DNA of 64,000 bases from Lepidodermella squamata (Eukaryota > Gastrotricha): NCBI GenBank assembly GCA_047495785.1, contig JBLDXI010000021.1:868001-932000 (forward strand), read 5' to 3'. How positions within the stretch are numbered: position 1 is the stretch's first letter; every line of letters begins with the position of its first letter. The notes beneath the pieces are model-generated. The model saw only the letters and a list, made by a program, of their open reading frames with translations. It had not been told where the DNA came from and did no database searches. The position numbers were made by a program, and so were the translations under genes. Positions 1 through 9,825 of this stretch are shown here, one piece after another.

Positions 1-345
1 TAAAAAAGTTGAAAAAAACTTCTCAGGGCAGTAAAAAAGTGAATGTTGTTTCGATAAATGGTTGTGTCTTTTTTCACCGATCGATACGCCACCGTGCGTG
101 ACACGTTGCGGCGGAGAGCAATAATGACATATCATTTTTCAGCCAGCACACGGCGATGATTTTTCACAGCAGGTGCAATATCGAGGAAGTGAGCCTAGCA
201 GGTGTTATTGAAAGTAGGAGTCAAGTTCAATCACTTTTTTCATATATAATTCAAGCACGCAAGCCATCGGTACACGTCGCAGAACTACTCTGTTACGATT
301 AGATTAAACAACGACGCATGCAAGTGAAAGCATGACAGCGCCTAG
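1..345. other. Left-edge intergenic sequence
   Basis: No open frame or RNA gene was recognised here. It precedes a probable + strand gene whose first ATG is at 346, directly after a TAG that could serve as a splice acceptor, so it may contain that gene's promoter or an upstream exon. Confidence 0.4.
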
Positions 346-2649
346 ATGAAAAAATTCCCCGCAATGCAGCCAAACTCGCTGCCCAGAATCCTAGGGGTTC
401 AGACGACCGAGCTTTCCGAGGACACGTCTCCCATGGGTCGTCGGAGAATGCATGCCCAACTACCTCCTAACAGCCTACTTTCAAATAACCACCCCGAGCC
501 GATGCATTTGAAACCCGTCAATCTTGAACTTAGCGCTGTTACGTCGGTAAAAATCGTCAATTCAAAACTGCCAGATCATCCCACATCGATATCGCCTACC
601 TTGGACTTGTCAGCGATGACCAAACTCAATTCAGATCACCCGCCACCCAAGTCATCAAAACATTTTGTAGAACAAGGTAGGCTTTTTTACCCCTGAAACG
701 AATCGCAAAAATCACGATTAACTTAGATGATTTGATAAATCCTGATAGTCGCCAATCTCCGCCACCATTCATCTCTTCGGTAACCCCTAAAATGCAGGGC
801 TTGGTGTGGGGTTCAGGTGGGTTTCCAGCCCGTTTGAAACCAGCTCGAGTTAAGCGCCAAACTCATAGCGGGAGACCTCAAGAAAACTCATTTAGCGACA
901 ACCTCCGTCCGCTCGAGCCGAAATTATTCGATTTTAATGTACCCGGTTACGCTGGTAATGATAACGTGAATGACGAGATCGACGATTTGGAGGAGCAAAA
1001 TCCTACTGGACCTTTAAGTTGGCTGCGACTGGACGACGACGACAACACGAATTTATTCGGCAAGAGTCAACCGCAACCGGCTCCTCCACCAACCACTGTT
1101 AATAATAACAATAGGACAACCCACGTCATTGACTACCTTGATACTCAACCTGCACCTTCTAGCCGACGAACGGCGGGATCACCTCGAACGACGAACAATA
1201 TAGAATCATTGGACGCACTCAATTTCACCCGGGTATGTTTTAGGTTTTTGGCTGTGAAACATCGAAACCGTAAATTTAGGGTTCCAACACTAGATTCTCC
1301 CGTAACAATGTTTTTTTCATGTTCGATGTCTTTCTAAATCGAAATATGATGCTCGATAGGTCTCAGTATCACGCGTATTTTGGCCTATGAGCGGTCAGTT
1401 AAAAAATTATAAGTATTCAGCCTGCAGAGGTGATATCGATTCCAAGCATCGATTCTAGAAATCAGTGATTTTTCTGATGTCAGTCGTGAAGTTGAACAAT
1501 TTTCTACTTAGCTACTTAGCTTAAAAATCCCAGGGTCGTGGGGCAAGTGGGGCATCAGTATAGTTCAAAAAAATAAAAAGCTGGAATCCCAAAGAATCGA
1601 AACAATTTAGGGACAAAATACTTTAATTTAGCGCTGTATGGCCTCAATTTAGAAGTACAACTATGTAGCTTTATCATGTTGTCTAATTTTCGTCTAAATT
1701 TGCAACAACAATAATGCACTGTGCTGCGAAAAGGGCGAAGCAAGTTCGACTGCCTCTTACATGAAATGTTGTTTATAGCGAGGTACAACCCCGATCTAAA
1801 CACCCAGAAGGATTCAATTAAGGCGAAACTATTTAAATAGATTAATCTGTCTTGTTGTAGCCTCTTTTCAAATTATACTCTAATTTTTGTTGTTGTTGTT
1901 GTCTAGTTTTAAACCGCTTTCTATCTTGATGTCTTATAGATTTCTTTAATGTCTGAAGATGACGTCAGATGACGTCGAAACGTCACAATCTCAAATAAAA
2001 AAGGAAAATGGTCGCAAATTCTTCGCGCTGTTGTTCACATTGAAAATTACAAAAAAGAAACATCTTATCAAAACAATAATGCAACTGATTTTTTTACCGT
2101 AACCTCTCGAATCATCGATTCATGATATGGTTTATTTATTTATTCCACTACCAGATGACGAAATCTTCATCAAACGATCGCATGTCACAGTTCAGTTTAC
2201 TAACCAGCAGCATCGCCAGTAGTAACAGCACTAACCAAAATAGTAACACGCTACCTGCTGTCAAGTTATTTCCCCCGGTTTCGGCAATGCCAGTAATTCC
2301 TTCACTTGGACACCAACTGTCTAATAGCAACAACGGAAATGGAAATTCTGCTGAGTCAACTCGTCCTGGATTGCCTCGTTTACCTCCGCTGAAGCAATTT
2401 CAACCAGCCACGCCAATGCGCGGCGAAAAAGGTAAAGCCAATCCTCCTCAAACAATGTCAAGTTTGAGCTCCTCGGCAACGGCCAAATCTCTACCAGCGT
2501 TTTCAATGTCTCTAGTTGGGACAAAAGCAATGACAGCTCCTGACAGGCGAAATCTGGTGGCTGATAATGAAAAAATGCTCTCACTTAGCAATTCTGAGGC
2601 TGAATTGACCAGTGCGTTCGTCAGGGAACGCAAGGATAAAAAATCATAA
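346..2649 (+). CDS. Unknown low-complexity protein, about 443 aa
   Basis: I do not recognise this protein. Three exons join in phase: 346-676 (donor GTAGG), 727-1232 (donor GTATGT) and 2155-2649 (acceptor CAG, then ATG ACG). The phases 1 and 0 keep the frame open to the TAA, giving about 443 residues. The product is rich in Ser, Pro, Asn and Thr, with Asp/Glu patches near residues 185-215 and no cysteine pattern, membrane segment or catalytic motif, so it is probably largely disordered. The 922-nt second intron is long for this window and holds a short fragment near 1952-1990 with nested TGACGTCA-type sequence that resembles transposon ends. The start is uncertain because an upstream exon is possible. 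It is convergent with the snoRNA host gene. Confidence 0.5.
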
Positions 2650-2854
2650 AACCCCGATGATTCATAAGCAGGCGTTTATTTTCTCAACTTATCAATATCG
2701 TATAAAATATTAAAATTCGTGAATGTTAAATCGGTGCGACATGGCGTGTTCCGCTTCGTTCATTGCAATGTGCCATAACTGTGGAATAAAAATAAACAAA
2801 TTCAAAATTGGATCATCCGAAAACCATTAGAATACGTTAATATATAGAGTTAAA

Positions 2855-2919
2855 TCAGCGATAAAAGGTCTGTAGGTTTTTTAAATCAGAACTCATAGTG
2901 ATGCCCGTTTTATCATCAT
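2855..2919 (-). ncRNA. C/D-box snoRNA, copy 1 (18S rRNA guide)
   Basis: Read on the minus strand, box C is ATGATGA (2919-2913) and box D is CTGA (2858-2855). The internal segments ACAGACCTTTTAT and GGGCATCAC are complementary, with one mismatch in the first, to the conserved 18S rRNA stretch AUAACAGGUCUGU / GUGAUGCCC. It lies in the intron 2964-2779 of the host gene. It is 65 nt from box C to box D, the same as copies 2 and 3. Confidence 0.75.
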
Positions 2920-3204
2920 TACATTCTACCGAATTACTTACAAATTTCAAACACAAAATCTCACCTTCGGTTCGTTTCTGCACATTATGAGGAGGATTCC
3001 GCAAGGAACATTGTCAAGATGCACCATCCGAGTGAACTATCGTTGCACGAAAGCGTCCGTTGAACGAGGTCCACATCGACCAGCTCAAAACTCTTGCGTC
3101 TTCGATAATCGAGTCCAATCATAATTGATCACTGAAACGAAATACGCACAGATTAGTGAGATGAGCGTCATACGCGAAGTTAACTTCAACTGAAATAAGT
3201 GCAG

Positions 3205-3269
3205 TCAGTGATAAAAGGTCTGTAGGTTTTTGAAATCAGTATTCATAGTGATGCCCGTTTTTTCATCAG
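3205..3269 (-). ncRNA. C/D-box snoRNA, copy 2 (18S rRNA guide)
   Basis: On the minus strand, box C is CTGATGA (3269-3263) and box D is CTGA (3208-3205). Both antisense elements, GGGCATCAC and ACAGACCTTTTAT, are kept identical to copy 1. It lies in the host-gene intron 3310-3132. Confidence 0.75.
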
Positions 3270-3445
3270 ATAGAAAGAAACATGAATAAGCAATAGAATT
3301 ATTCATTTACCACATCAATATCAAGGTGAAACCGAACAGGTCAACGTCCATAACGCAGCGTGGGGTGATTCAACATCTGAAAAGCAAATATATCTTTTAT
3401 CGAGATGAACATGATGATTGAACATATTATTTATATCAATGAAAT

Positions 3446-3510
3446 TCAGTGATATTAGGTCTGTAGGTGTTTAAAATCAGTAGTCATAGTGATGCCCGTT
3501 TTTTCATCAT
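3446..3510 (-). ncRNA. C/D-box snoRNA, copy 3 (18S rRNA guide)
   Basis: On the minus strand, box C is ATGATGA (3510-3504) and box D is CTGA (3449-3446). GGGCATCAC is kept. The second guide reads ACAGACCTAATAT and is weaker beyond ACAGACCT. It lies in the host-gene intron 3548-3377. Confidence 0.72.
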
Positions 3511-3667
3511 AACTATAGGAAAATCTATCACAATAAATCAATGCTTACCTGGATAGCTCAGTTGGACAACTTTGAGTACAGTTGAAGTCAATCCTGAAAA
3601 CGAAAAAAACAGCGTGAACAGTTGAAAAGTCGAATCGAAGTTAATGAGAGGATATACAATGCGATAA

Positions 3668-3725
3668 TCAGTACAGGTGAAAGAGTTATATCATTACGGA
3701 AGTTCGGCCTATAGTGTTTCATCAC
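3668..3725 (-). ncRNA. Fourth intronic C/D-box snoRNA, different guide
   Basis: In the host-gene intron 3760-3594, the minus strand shows box C GTGATGA (3725-3719), a C'-like TGATATA and box D CTGA (3671-3668). The guide segments differ from the other three copies, and I could not assign an rRNA target by eye. The call rests on the boxes, the length (58 nt) and the intronic position matching its siblings. Confidence 0.55.
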
Positions 3726-3926
3726 TTTGACACATTTTAACACATTCACTATGAACTTACAGATTTTAACACGCTCTCCATCATCGTAAATTATTTCGAA
3801 TTAATAATCTAAAAAATCACAATAAATTACATTCAAGTTTCTAGCACCATGAAATTTGATTCTTGCAAGCTGAATTAGTAAAAAATATCAAACGAGTCAA
3901 ATAAGGTTAATATCCATTATCCATGA

Positions 3927-4694
3927 TTATTTGTTCAGCACAATCACTTTGCCATCATCACAGCCTATATAAGCTTTTTCGGCCATATCGATGAAGAGTC
4001 CGGTTTCCAAAACACCGGGAATCATTTTTAGATGAGTGTTGATTTCGCTCCATTGTTTTGTAGTGCGCTGTGTATCAGGCGTAAACTGCCAATCCAAAAT
4101 GAAGTTGCCATTGTCGGTGACAACTGGTCCTGCTTTCTTGGCAGCCATTCGAAGCACTGCTGTGCCACCGAGGGTTTTTTCAATTTTCGATTTGACAGGA
4201 ACGTAAGCCAACGGCAACACTTCAATGGGGATACCTTTAGTCCAACGTTCGCCGAGATGTTTCGAGTTTTTTGTTGGATCAGCCACAAGTACGAACTTGC
4301 TCGCACAATAAGCGACGCATTTTTCCTAAGGAAGAGTAGAATATAGAAAATAACAAAGTATAATAATAAAACAAACCTGCAAATGGCATCCTCCTCCGCC
4401 TTTGATGCAATTTAACGATGTGTCCAATTCATCAGCTCCGTCAATAGCAACATCAAGGGAAGAACACTGTTCCAGATCAGCTACCTTTATCCCATGCTCC
4501 ATCAAAAGCTGCCGACTTTGAAAGGAAGTAGGGACGCAAGTAACATTTTGAATAGTTCCGTTCTTAACCAATGAAGCCAAATGCTTGACAGCAAAAACAA
4601 TGGTGCTTCCACTTCCGATACCAACATTCATATTCGATTTAACATAATCATTGACGGCAGCAACTCCTGCGGCTGATTTAGCAGCGTCAGACAT
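3927..4694 (-). CDS. rpiA: Ribose-5-phosphate isomerase A
   Basis: This enzyme interconverts ribose-5-phosphate and ribulose-5-phosphate in the non-oxidative pentose phosphate pathway, in the cytosol. Two exons on the minus strand, 4694-4377 and 4325-3927, join in phase 0 to give 238 residues, the usual RPIA length. Visible family motifs are GIGSGST near residue 26 (phosphate loop), DGADELD near residue 86 (catalytic Asp region), KGGGG near residue 98, and KIEKTLGG with GNFILDW further on. The start MSDAAKSAAG begins in a normal place for the family. The snoRNA host gene lies directly downstream on the same strand, and the TBP-like factor is divergent upstream. Confidence 0.95.
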
Positions 4695-5424
4695 TACAGT
4701 TGTACAGAACGACTTCGTAGGCAGAATCTATGTTACAAAAATTCTCAAGTTAATGATTATACTTAGTCGAGAAGAAACAAGTCTAACCGTGAGAGACCGA
4801 AGAAACCTCAATGTCATAAGTTCAAAACACTTGAAGCTGGGCTTACCCTTTGATCAGTATATATTCTGAAGCGAATACCTGATGCAGAAATCACTGAGTG
4901 ACGATTCTGGTAGAACAGTGGACAGTACCAAGAAGGACCGCGTGTCATGCCGGAATCCGATCCGATAGGCGCGCATCACTAGATCATATGCAACCCACGT
5001 GTGTATCAAACGATCATCACAGAAAAATTGTTTTAATTTGTTAAATAACTAAAAACAAATGAAAAAATTATTTTCCAATATTAAAATGGTTTGTCTGGGT
5101 TGAGTTTGTTTTTTGCGGCGTCGAAGGGGTGCCCCAGCGTTGTTTTTCCTTTTTTCTACGTTTTTTGCGGCCTAGTTAAGGACCGTTCTTCTAGCTGGTT
5201 TTTCAGACTAAATCTGATGCATTTGCCGGCTTTATGATATTCATTCCCTGAAACAACTTTGTGGCGGCTAGCATAAGCTATTTATGGCTCTGATTTGAAC
5301 TGGCAGAATTCAGTTTGGCTTTGATTACTCAACTCTCTATCCTGTGATGATGTTAGCGGCTCAACGTCTAGCTTTCGGCTTTCATGTTTGGATCCCAAGG
5401 TTTAATGTTTTGTATTTCTTGCAG
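4695..5424. promoter_or_regulatory. Divergent upstream region of rpiA and the TBP-like factor
   Basis: About 730 nt lie between the starts of two divergent genes. No gene was seen. It must hold both promoters, but I could not pick out a TATA box or other site with confidence. A T-rich tract ending TTTCTTGCAG runs directly into the ATG at 5425. Confidence 0.4.
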
Positions 5425-6384
5425 ATGGATGTTAATTTAGATGTAACTCTACATAACGTCGTTTGCTGCTTCCACACGAAATGTCATATTAAACTCAAAG
5501 ACTTTTGTTTGAAAGCGAAGAATGTGGAGTACATCAAGGAACACGGGATGGTTCGCCTTCGACTTCGGAAGCCTGCAACAACGTCCAGTATATGGGCATC
5601 AGGAAAAATCTCGGTGACTGGCGCCAAAAGTGAACAAGAAGCGAAGCAAGCGGCTCGACGAGTCGCGAGGATTTTACAGAGAGCTGGATATGACATCAAA
5701 ATTTACAACTATCGCGTCGTCAATATATTGGCCAAATGCACTCTTCCTTTCGAGGTTCGCCTCGATTCTTTCGCTGGTGCCAATCGTGATAAAGGGGCGC
5801 AATATGAACCAGAACTTCATCCTGCTGTGCTGGTTTCTTTGCAGAATCCAAAAGCTGTCCTTCATGTCTTCTCAACTGGCAGTGTCACTGTTACAACCGC
5901 CAGTATCAATAACCTCTCGGCAGCTCTCGGTTTCCTTTACCCACTAGTCGTACAGCACAAAATCGTGCCATTACCTTCAGCTCCTGCCGCTCCTGTAATT
6001 CAATCCATTCCTCCGAATCCTATGTCGATTTCCCAATTCTCTGCTCAAATGGCTGGGCAGAGTAACGGGAGGCCTTATATGAATGGCATGACTCGTGCTA
6101 ACCCAGCTCTTGTCAAATCCGACTATCGGGTGGCGAGAATCGACAAGCAATATGGTGCCAAGTTTGGTGTTGTCGATGATATAGAAGAGGAAGAAGGTGG
6201 CTTGAATGGCGGCGAGCTTGCTCATCATTGCAATTATCCTCGAGGTGCTACAATCGTGAAACCAGTGGCTGACAGCCATTTCTTCAATGGTGACAGGAGG
6301 GGACTCAAACGGCGAATGAGCTGCGAAGAATCTTTAGGGCCGGCAGATGATCTCACGAGTGATACAGAATCTGGAGGTAGTTAG
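5425..6384 (+). CDS. tlf-1: TBP-like factor (TLF/TRF2), core-promoter transcription factor
   Basis: The protein has the two direct TBP saddle repeats, at about residues 13-95 and 98-190, including GKISVTGAKSEQEAKQAARR (first repeat) and YRVVNILAKC leading to QYEPELHP and VFSTGSVTVTTA (second repeat). Several positions that are intercalating phenylalanines in true TBP are replaced (IWASGK rather than IFSSGK), which fits TBPL1/TLF rather than TBP. TLF acts in the nucleus at TATA-less promoters and binds TFIIA/TFIIB. A C-terminal tail of about 120 residues is unlike TBP. The ATG at 5425 follows CAG immediately, so the mRNA is probably trans-spliced there; the frame could extend upstream to 5344. 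Splicing of 6377-6418 would give an alternative C-terminus ending at 6483. Confidence 0.9.
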   Translation: MDVNLDVTLHNVVCCFHTKCHIKLKDFCLKAKNVEYIKEHGMVRLRLRKPATTSSIWASGKISVTGAKSEQEAKQAARRVARILQRAGYDIKIYNYRVVNILAKCTLPFEVRLDSFAGANRDKGAQYEPELHPAVLVSLQNPKAVLHVFSTGSVTVTTASINNLSAALGFLYPLVVQHKIVPLPSAPAAPVIQSIPPNPMSISQFSAQMAGQSNGRPYMNGMTRANPALVKSDYRVARIDKQYGAKFGVVDDIEEEEGGLNGGELAHHCNYPRGATIVKPVADSHFFNGDRRGLKRRMSCEESLGPADDLTSDTESGGS

Positions 6385-6745
6385 TTTCATTATATATACT
6401 GATGCGCTAAATGAATAGAACACCTCACGACAGCTCTTTGTTCAAATCCGTCTCGCTATCTGTTCAGCAACAACGCCAGATGAATGCTTCGAGCTCTGCA
6501 CCCAGTGATATTTGATTCTTTTTAATAAACATGTTGATCTTATTATATCAGCGGGTATTATGTACTTTCTACTAGGCATTCAAGATGTGTCGACGCTTTC
6601 TCTAATTACCGTAATACGAACACATCCTTGAACGTCATGTTTACAAGCAACAAGAAGTAAATATTTCACAATTGTTGATCGGGCGATTTTTATTTTTTAG
6701 ACTTCTTACTGATCTATTTGCTTCGAATTCTTATCCGCATTAACA
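6385..6745. other. 3' region of the TBP-like factor and aldolase promoter
   Basis: An AATAAA at 6524-6529 probably ends the TLF transcript. A T-rich tract and TAG near 6700 give a likely splice acceptor for the aldolase 5' leader about 45 nt before its ATG. Confidence 0.5.
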
Positions 6746-7915
6746 ATGCCCCAATACTTTCAATACCTGTCGAAGGAGAAGGAGGCCGAATTGAAGGCCA
6801 ATGCTGAGTACATCGTTTCGAAGGGCAAGGGTATCTTGGCCGCTGATGAGTCAACTGGAACTATTGCCAAGCGTTTCGAGGGTGCCCAGATCCCCAATGA
6901 CGAAGAAAACCGTCGCCTGTACCGCCAACTCCTCTTCACCGCCCCATCGGCTGACATCGAGCGTCACATTGGCGGTGTCATCATGTATCACGAAACCTTC
7001 TACCAGAAGGCCGATGATGGTACCCCCTTCGTCGAATTGTTGAAGAAGCGCGGAATTATGCCCGGTATCAAGGTCGACAAGGGTCTCATCCCCCTGGCTG
7101 GCACTGACGGTGAACAAACCACCCAGGGCATGGACTCGCTCGGCGAGCGTTGCGCCCAATACAAGAAGGATGGTGCTGTTTTCGCCAAGTGGCGTTGCGC
7201 CCTCTTCATCAAGCCGTACGCCCCCAGCTACGGTGCTATGATCGAAAACGCCCAGGTCCTGGCTCGCTACGCCAGCATTTGCCAACAAAACGGCATCGTC
7301 CCGATTGTTGAGCCTGAAATCCTGCAAGACGGCGACCATGACCTTGCTACCTGCGAGAAGGTCACCGAGGAGGTCCTGTCTTTTGTCTACAAGGCCCTCG
7401 CCGAACAGCACGTTTACCTGGAAGGCACCCTGTTGAAGCCGAACATGTGCACCCCCGGTGTTTCCTACGCACACCGCGCTGGTCCTCAGGACATCGCCGC
7501 TGCAACTGTCACCGCCCTGCAACGCACTGTCCCAGCTGCCGTTCCCGGCGTCGTTTTCCTGTCTGGTGGCCAGTCGGAACTCGAGGCAACCGTCAACCTC
7601 AATGCCATCAACCAGTTCCAGGGCAAGAAGCCGTGGGCTCTCACTTTCAGCTATGGCCGTGCTCTGCAGCACTCCGTCATCCGCACCTGGGCTGGCAAGA
7701 AGGAAAACGTTGCCGCCGCTCAGGACGTCCTCGCCAAGTTGGCCAAGGTAAACATTTGAAATACCTTCAATATTTGATTCATTAAATTTCAATATTTTAC
7801 CCTGTCATTTTAATTTTAGAACAACGGTCAAGCTTCGATGGGCGAATACGTCCACGGTGCCAATGATCCCACCACCGCTGGCGACTCTCTCTTCGTTGCC
7901 AAGCACGCCTATTAA
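6746..7915 (+). CDS. aldo: Fructose-bisphosphate aldolase, class I
   Basis: This glycolytic enzyme cleaves fructose-1,6-bisphosphate through a Schiff base. Exons 6746-7747 and 7820-7915 join in phase 0 to give 365 residues, a normal length for animal aldolase. The Schiff-base lysine is K231 in [12 protein letters not shown], and the second active-site lysine is K148 in [22 protein letters not shown] is near residue 28. The C-terminus ends HAY, the conserved tyrosine tail that closes the active site. Codons are strongly biased to C or G in third position, more than in neighbouring genes, as expected for a highly expressed gene. That bias also creates a long but meaningless antisense frame. Confidence 0.97.
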
Positions 7916-8516
7916 ATCAAGAGCAAATTTGTGACTGAATTACAAAGACTTTTTCAACGTTGGAATAGACCTGCCCGAGTTTTTGATGCTATATATTTCT
8001 CGCTTATCCCTCACAGAGTATATTTTTTTCGTTTTTTCCGCACCTATTGAGAGAGATTCATCAACTACTATGCTAGTGTTTTCGATTACTGATAAAAATC
8101 AGTAGCAAAAATTGTCTATAATGTTGCCTGAATCGAGCATGCGCTTGTTATTATTGTTGAGAGGTAGCATTTAAAACGTGTATTCTTCCTTGATAATCTA
8201 GATCGCGAGTCTTTTTGTACTTCTACTCTATCCCAGTGCGGACAAGATCGACGCCATTTTTTTGCTGTGTTAGCATATTATATCATCGGACGTCTGGTGA
8301 TATATTGAAATTATTATTATAGATTCACCTGTGCTCGATTCTAATGATGTCATTCATATTTCTAACCGTCAATTGATATAATTTAATTTAAGAATATACT
8401 TATTGCCCTTGTTCACGGTTTCGATGGAGTATTTACCAATAAACTGTGTCTTGCGTTTAATGAAATGCGGTTTTTTGTTTCAAAGTTATATATTTATTAA
8501 AGAAAACTTATTGTGT
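7916..8516. other. Aldolase 3' region and atp23 upstream region
   Basis: This is AT-rich sequence of about 600 nt without a recognisable gene. It should contain the aldolase 3' UTR and the promoter of the atp23-TERT pair. Confidence 0.4.
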
Positions 8517-9757
8517 ATGGCGGAGGCTGATGCAAACAAAAAGCCCGACGAGGCTGGTTATGAAAAATTCCCTTATCGGTCCGAGGATACTCGCAATGCC
8601 CAGAAAGAGAAGGGATTCCTTTCAAAGATTTGGACAGGTCGGGAAAATAAAACGCACGTCGACTGCGAGTCACGTGTACAATGGTGTGTTAAGAATGGTA
8701 AATTACCTGAAATTTCATTCATCCTCAGTAAATAATAATGTGTGACTAGACTACATGGTGAAGCTGATGATGGGCGCGTTGAAAGCACACGGCTGGTATG
8801 TTGCGGCTTTTTCCTTATCAAAAGAGCGATTTTTTAAGTTTGTTGCCCTTTCATTCAGCGAAGTGAAATTGGGACGGCACATTTCTTGCGAGGACTGCGA
8901 GCAAAAACTGAGTGGTGGTTTTGACCCCTCTAAATGCCAGGTTCGAGACTTGCGTAAAGCTTTCATAATGAATGGTAATTTTGTCTGGTATTCAGGTCGT
9001 TGTTTGTCAGAACCACTCGAAAAACCGCCCTGTTGTGTGTAGCGTCGTGGCTCACGAGTTGATTCACGCTTTCGACTTTTGCCGAGCGAATGCGAGATAT
9101 TCCGATTCGCTCGAACACCACGCATGCACAGAAATACGTGCGGCTAACCTCATGCATTGCAGCTACGGAGCTGCTGTACGCCACGGCTCGGTACCTTTTG
9201 GTATAGTGAAGGTAAGGTTCGCAATAGATAGGATTTATGTGTATTATTACGATTTTTTGCAGTAACTGCGTGTAAATACCGATCTTTCTTATTAAGCTGG
9301 GTGCTTTTTTTCTGCGAAACCGCGCCTTATAGCATTCTTGCCTACGCCCTAGAACATGAAAAAATCACCTTTGTATTTATCGCTGCGCAAAAAAACACCG
9401 AGAAATCGGACCCCTAGTTGATTCCACATATTATTGACAGATCGTTTATTTCGAAGAAAGCGCACATGTTCTCAAGATCATGATGAAATTTTGCGAAAGA
9501 TTCCAGGTTTATGCTAAGAATCCGAAAATTTATTTCAGGAAAGGCAGCAGGATTGCGTCCGATTCAAAGCATTGCAGTCTGTAATGGCCGTGCGACCGGG
9601 TCTACCAGTTGAAACCGCCATGATTGCGATTGATCGGGTATTCGATCGCTGTTACGCCGATCTGGAACCAGTTGGTCGGGTTCCAATGAAACACGACGAA
9701 CGTGACTTTTTCCGTGCGTATGCTGAGAGTGTTCTCTTTAAACATAAAGTGACTTGA
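8517..9757 (+). CDS. atp23: Mitochondrial inner-membrane metalloprotease ATP23 homolog
   Basis: ATP23 is a zinc peptidase of the mitochondrial intermembrane space that, in yeast, matures Atp6 and helps assemble the ATP synthase Fo sector. Five exons (8517-8697, 8750-8795, 8859-8940, 8996-9211, 9539-9757) join in phase to 247 residues. The peptidase motif HELIH sits near residue 122, followed by AFDFCRAN and the family signature CTEIRAANL. GRHISCEDC and GGFDPSKCQ precede it. The last exon carries DRCYADLEPVGRVP, matching the usual C-terminal block. The 327-nt fourth intron holds nothing I recognise. TERT starts only 68 nt after the stop on the same strand, with a splice acceptor directly before its ATG, which suggests a shared polycistronic transcript. 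Confidence 0.9.
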
Positions 9758-9825
9758 AAAAATGAATGAAATATGAAATATCCTGGTCAAATGAAATTAT
9801 TTGAAATTAAAATGCATTTTTAGTG
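9758..9825 (+). other. atp23-TERT intercistronic region with trans-splice-type acceptor
   Basis: The 68 nt between the two frames contain no AATAAA and end in a T-rich ATTTTTAG two bases before the TERT ATG. An acceptor with no cis exon between it and the preceding stop codon is what operon-type SL trans-splicing in nematodes looks like. Confidence 0.5.

Larger units (their letters stand above)
2655..3815 (-). ncRNA. Non-coding snoRNA host gene, at least five exons
   Basis: Splice signals on the minus strand define exons ending at 3761, then 3593-3549, 3376-3311, 3131-2965 and 2778 to about 2655, with donors GTAAG, GTAAGC, GTAAAT and GTGAG and acceptors with T-rich tracts. Each of the four introns contains one C/D-box snoRNA. 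The exons hold only short frames (the longest is about 45 codons in 3131-2965), so the spliced transcript looks non-coding, like GAS5 or UHG hosts. An AATAAA at 2679-2674 could end it. The gene lies immediately downstream of rpiA on the same strand, so it could instead be an unusually long 3' extension of that transcript. The 5' end of exon 1 is not defined. Confidence 0.65.

Noticed and set aside
2850-3515. Three dispersed 65-nt repeats first considered as a CRISPR-like array or transposon fragments
   Set aside because: The source is a eukaryote, the spacing is irregular, and the copies have C/D boxes and 18S complementarity inside introns, which explains them as snoRNAs.
5344-5424. 27-codon N-terminal extension of the TBP-like factor
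   Set aside because: A strong splice acceptor (TTTCTTGCAG) ends exactly at the ATG at 5425, and the extension resembles no TLF N-terminus.
6851-7792. Minus-strand frame of 313 codons opposite aldolase
   Set aside because: It mirrors the codon-biased aldolase exon, has no family similarity and reads through the real intron; it is a shadow of third-position GC bias.
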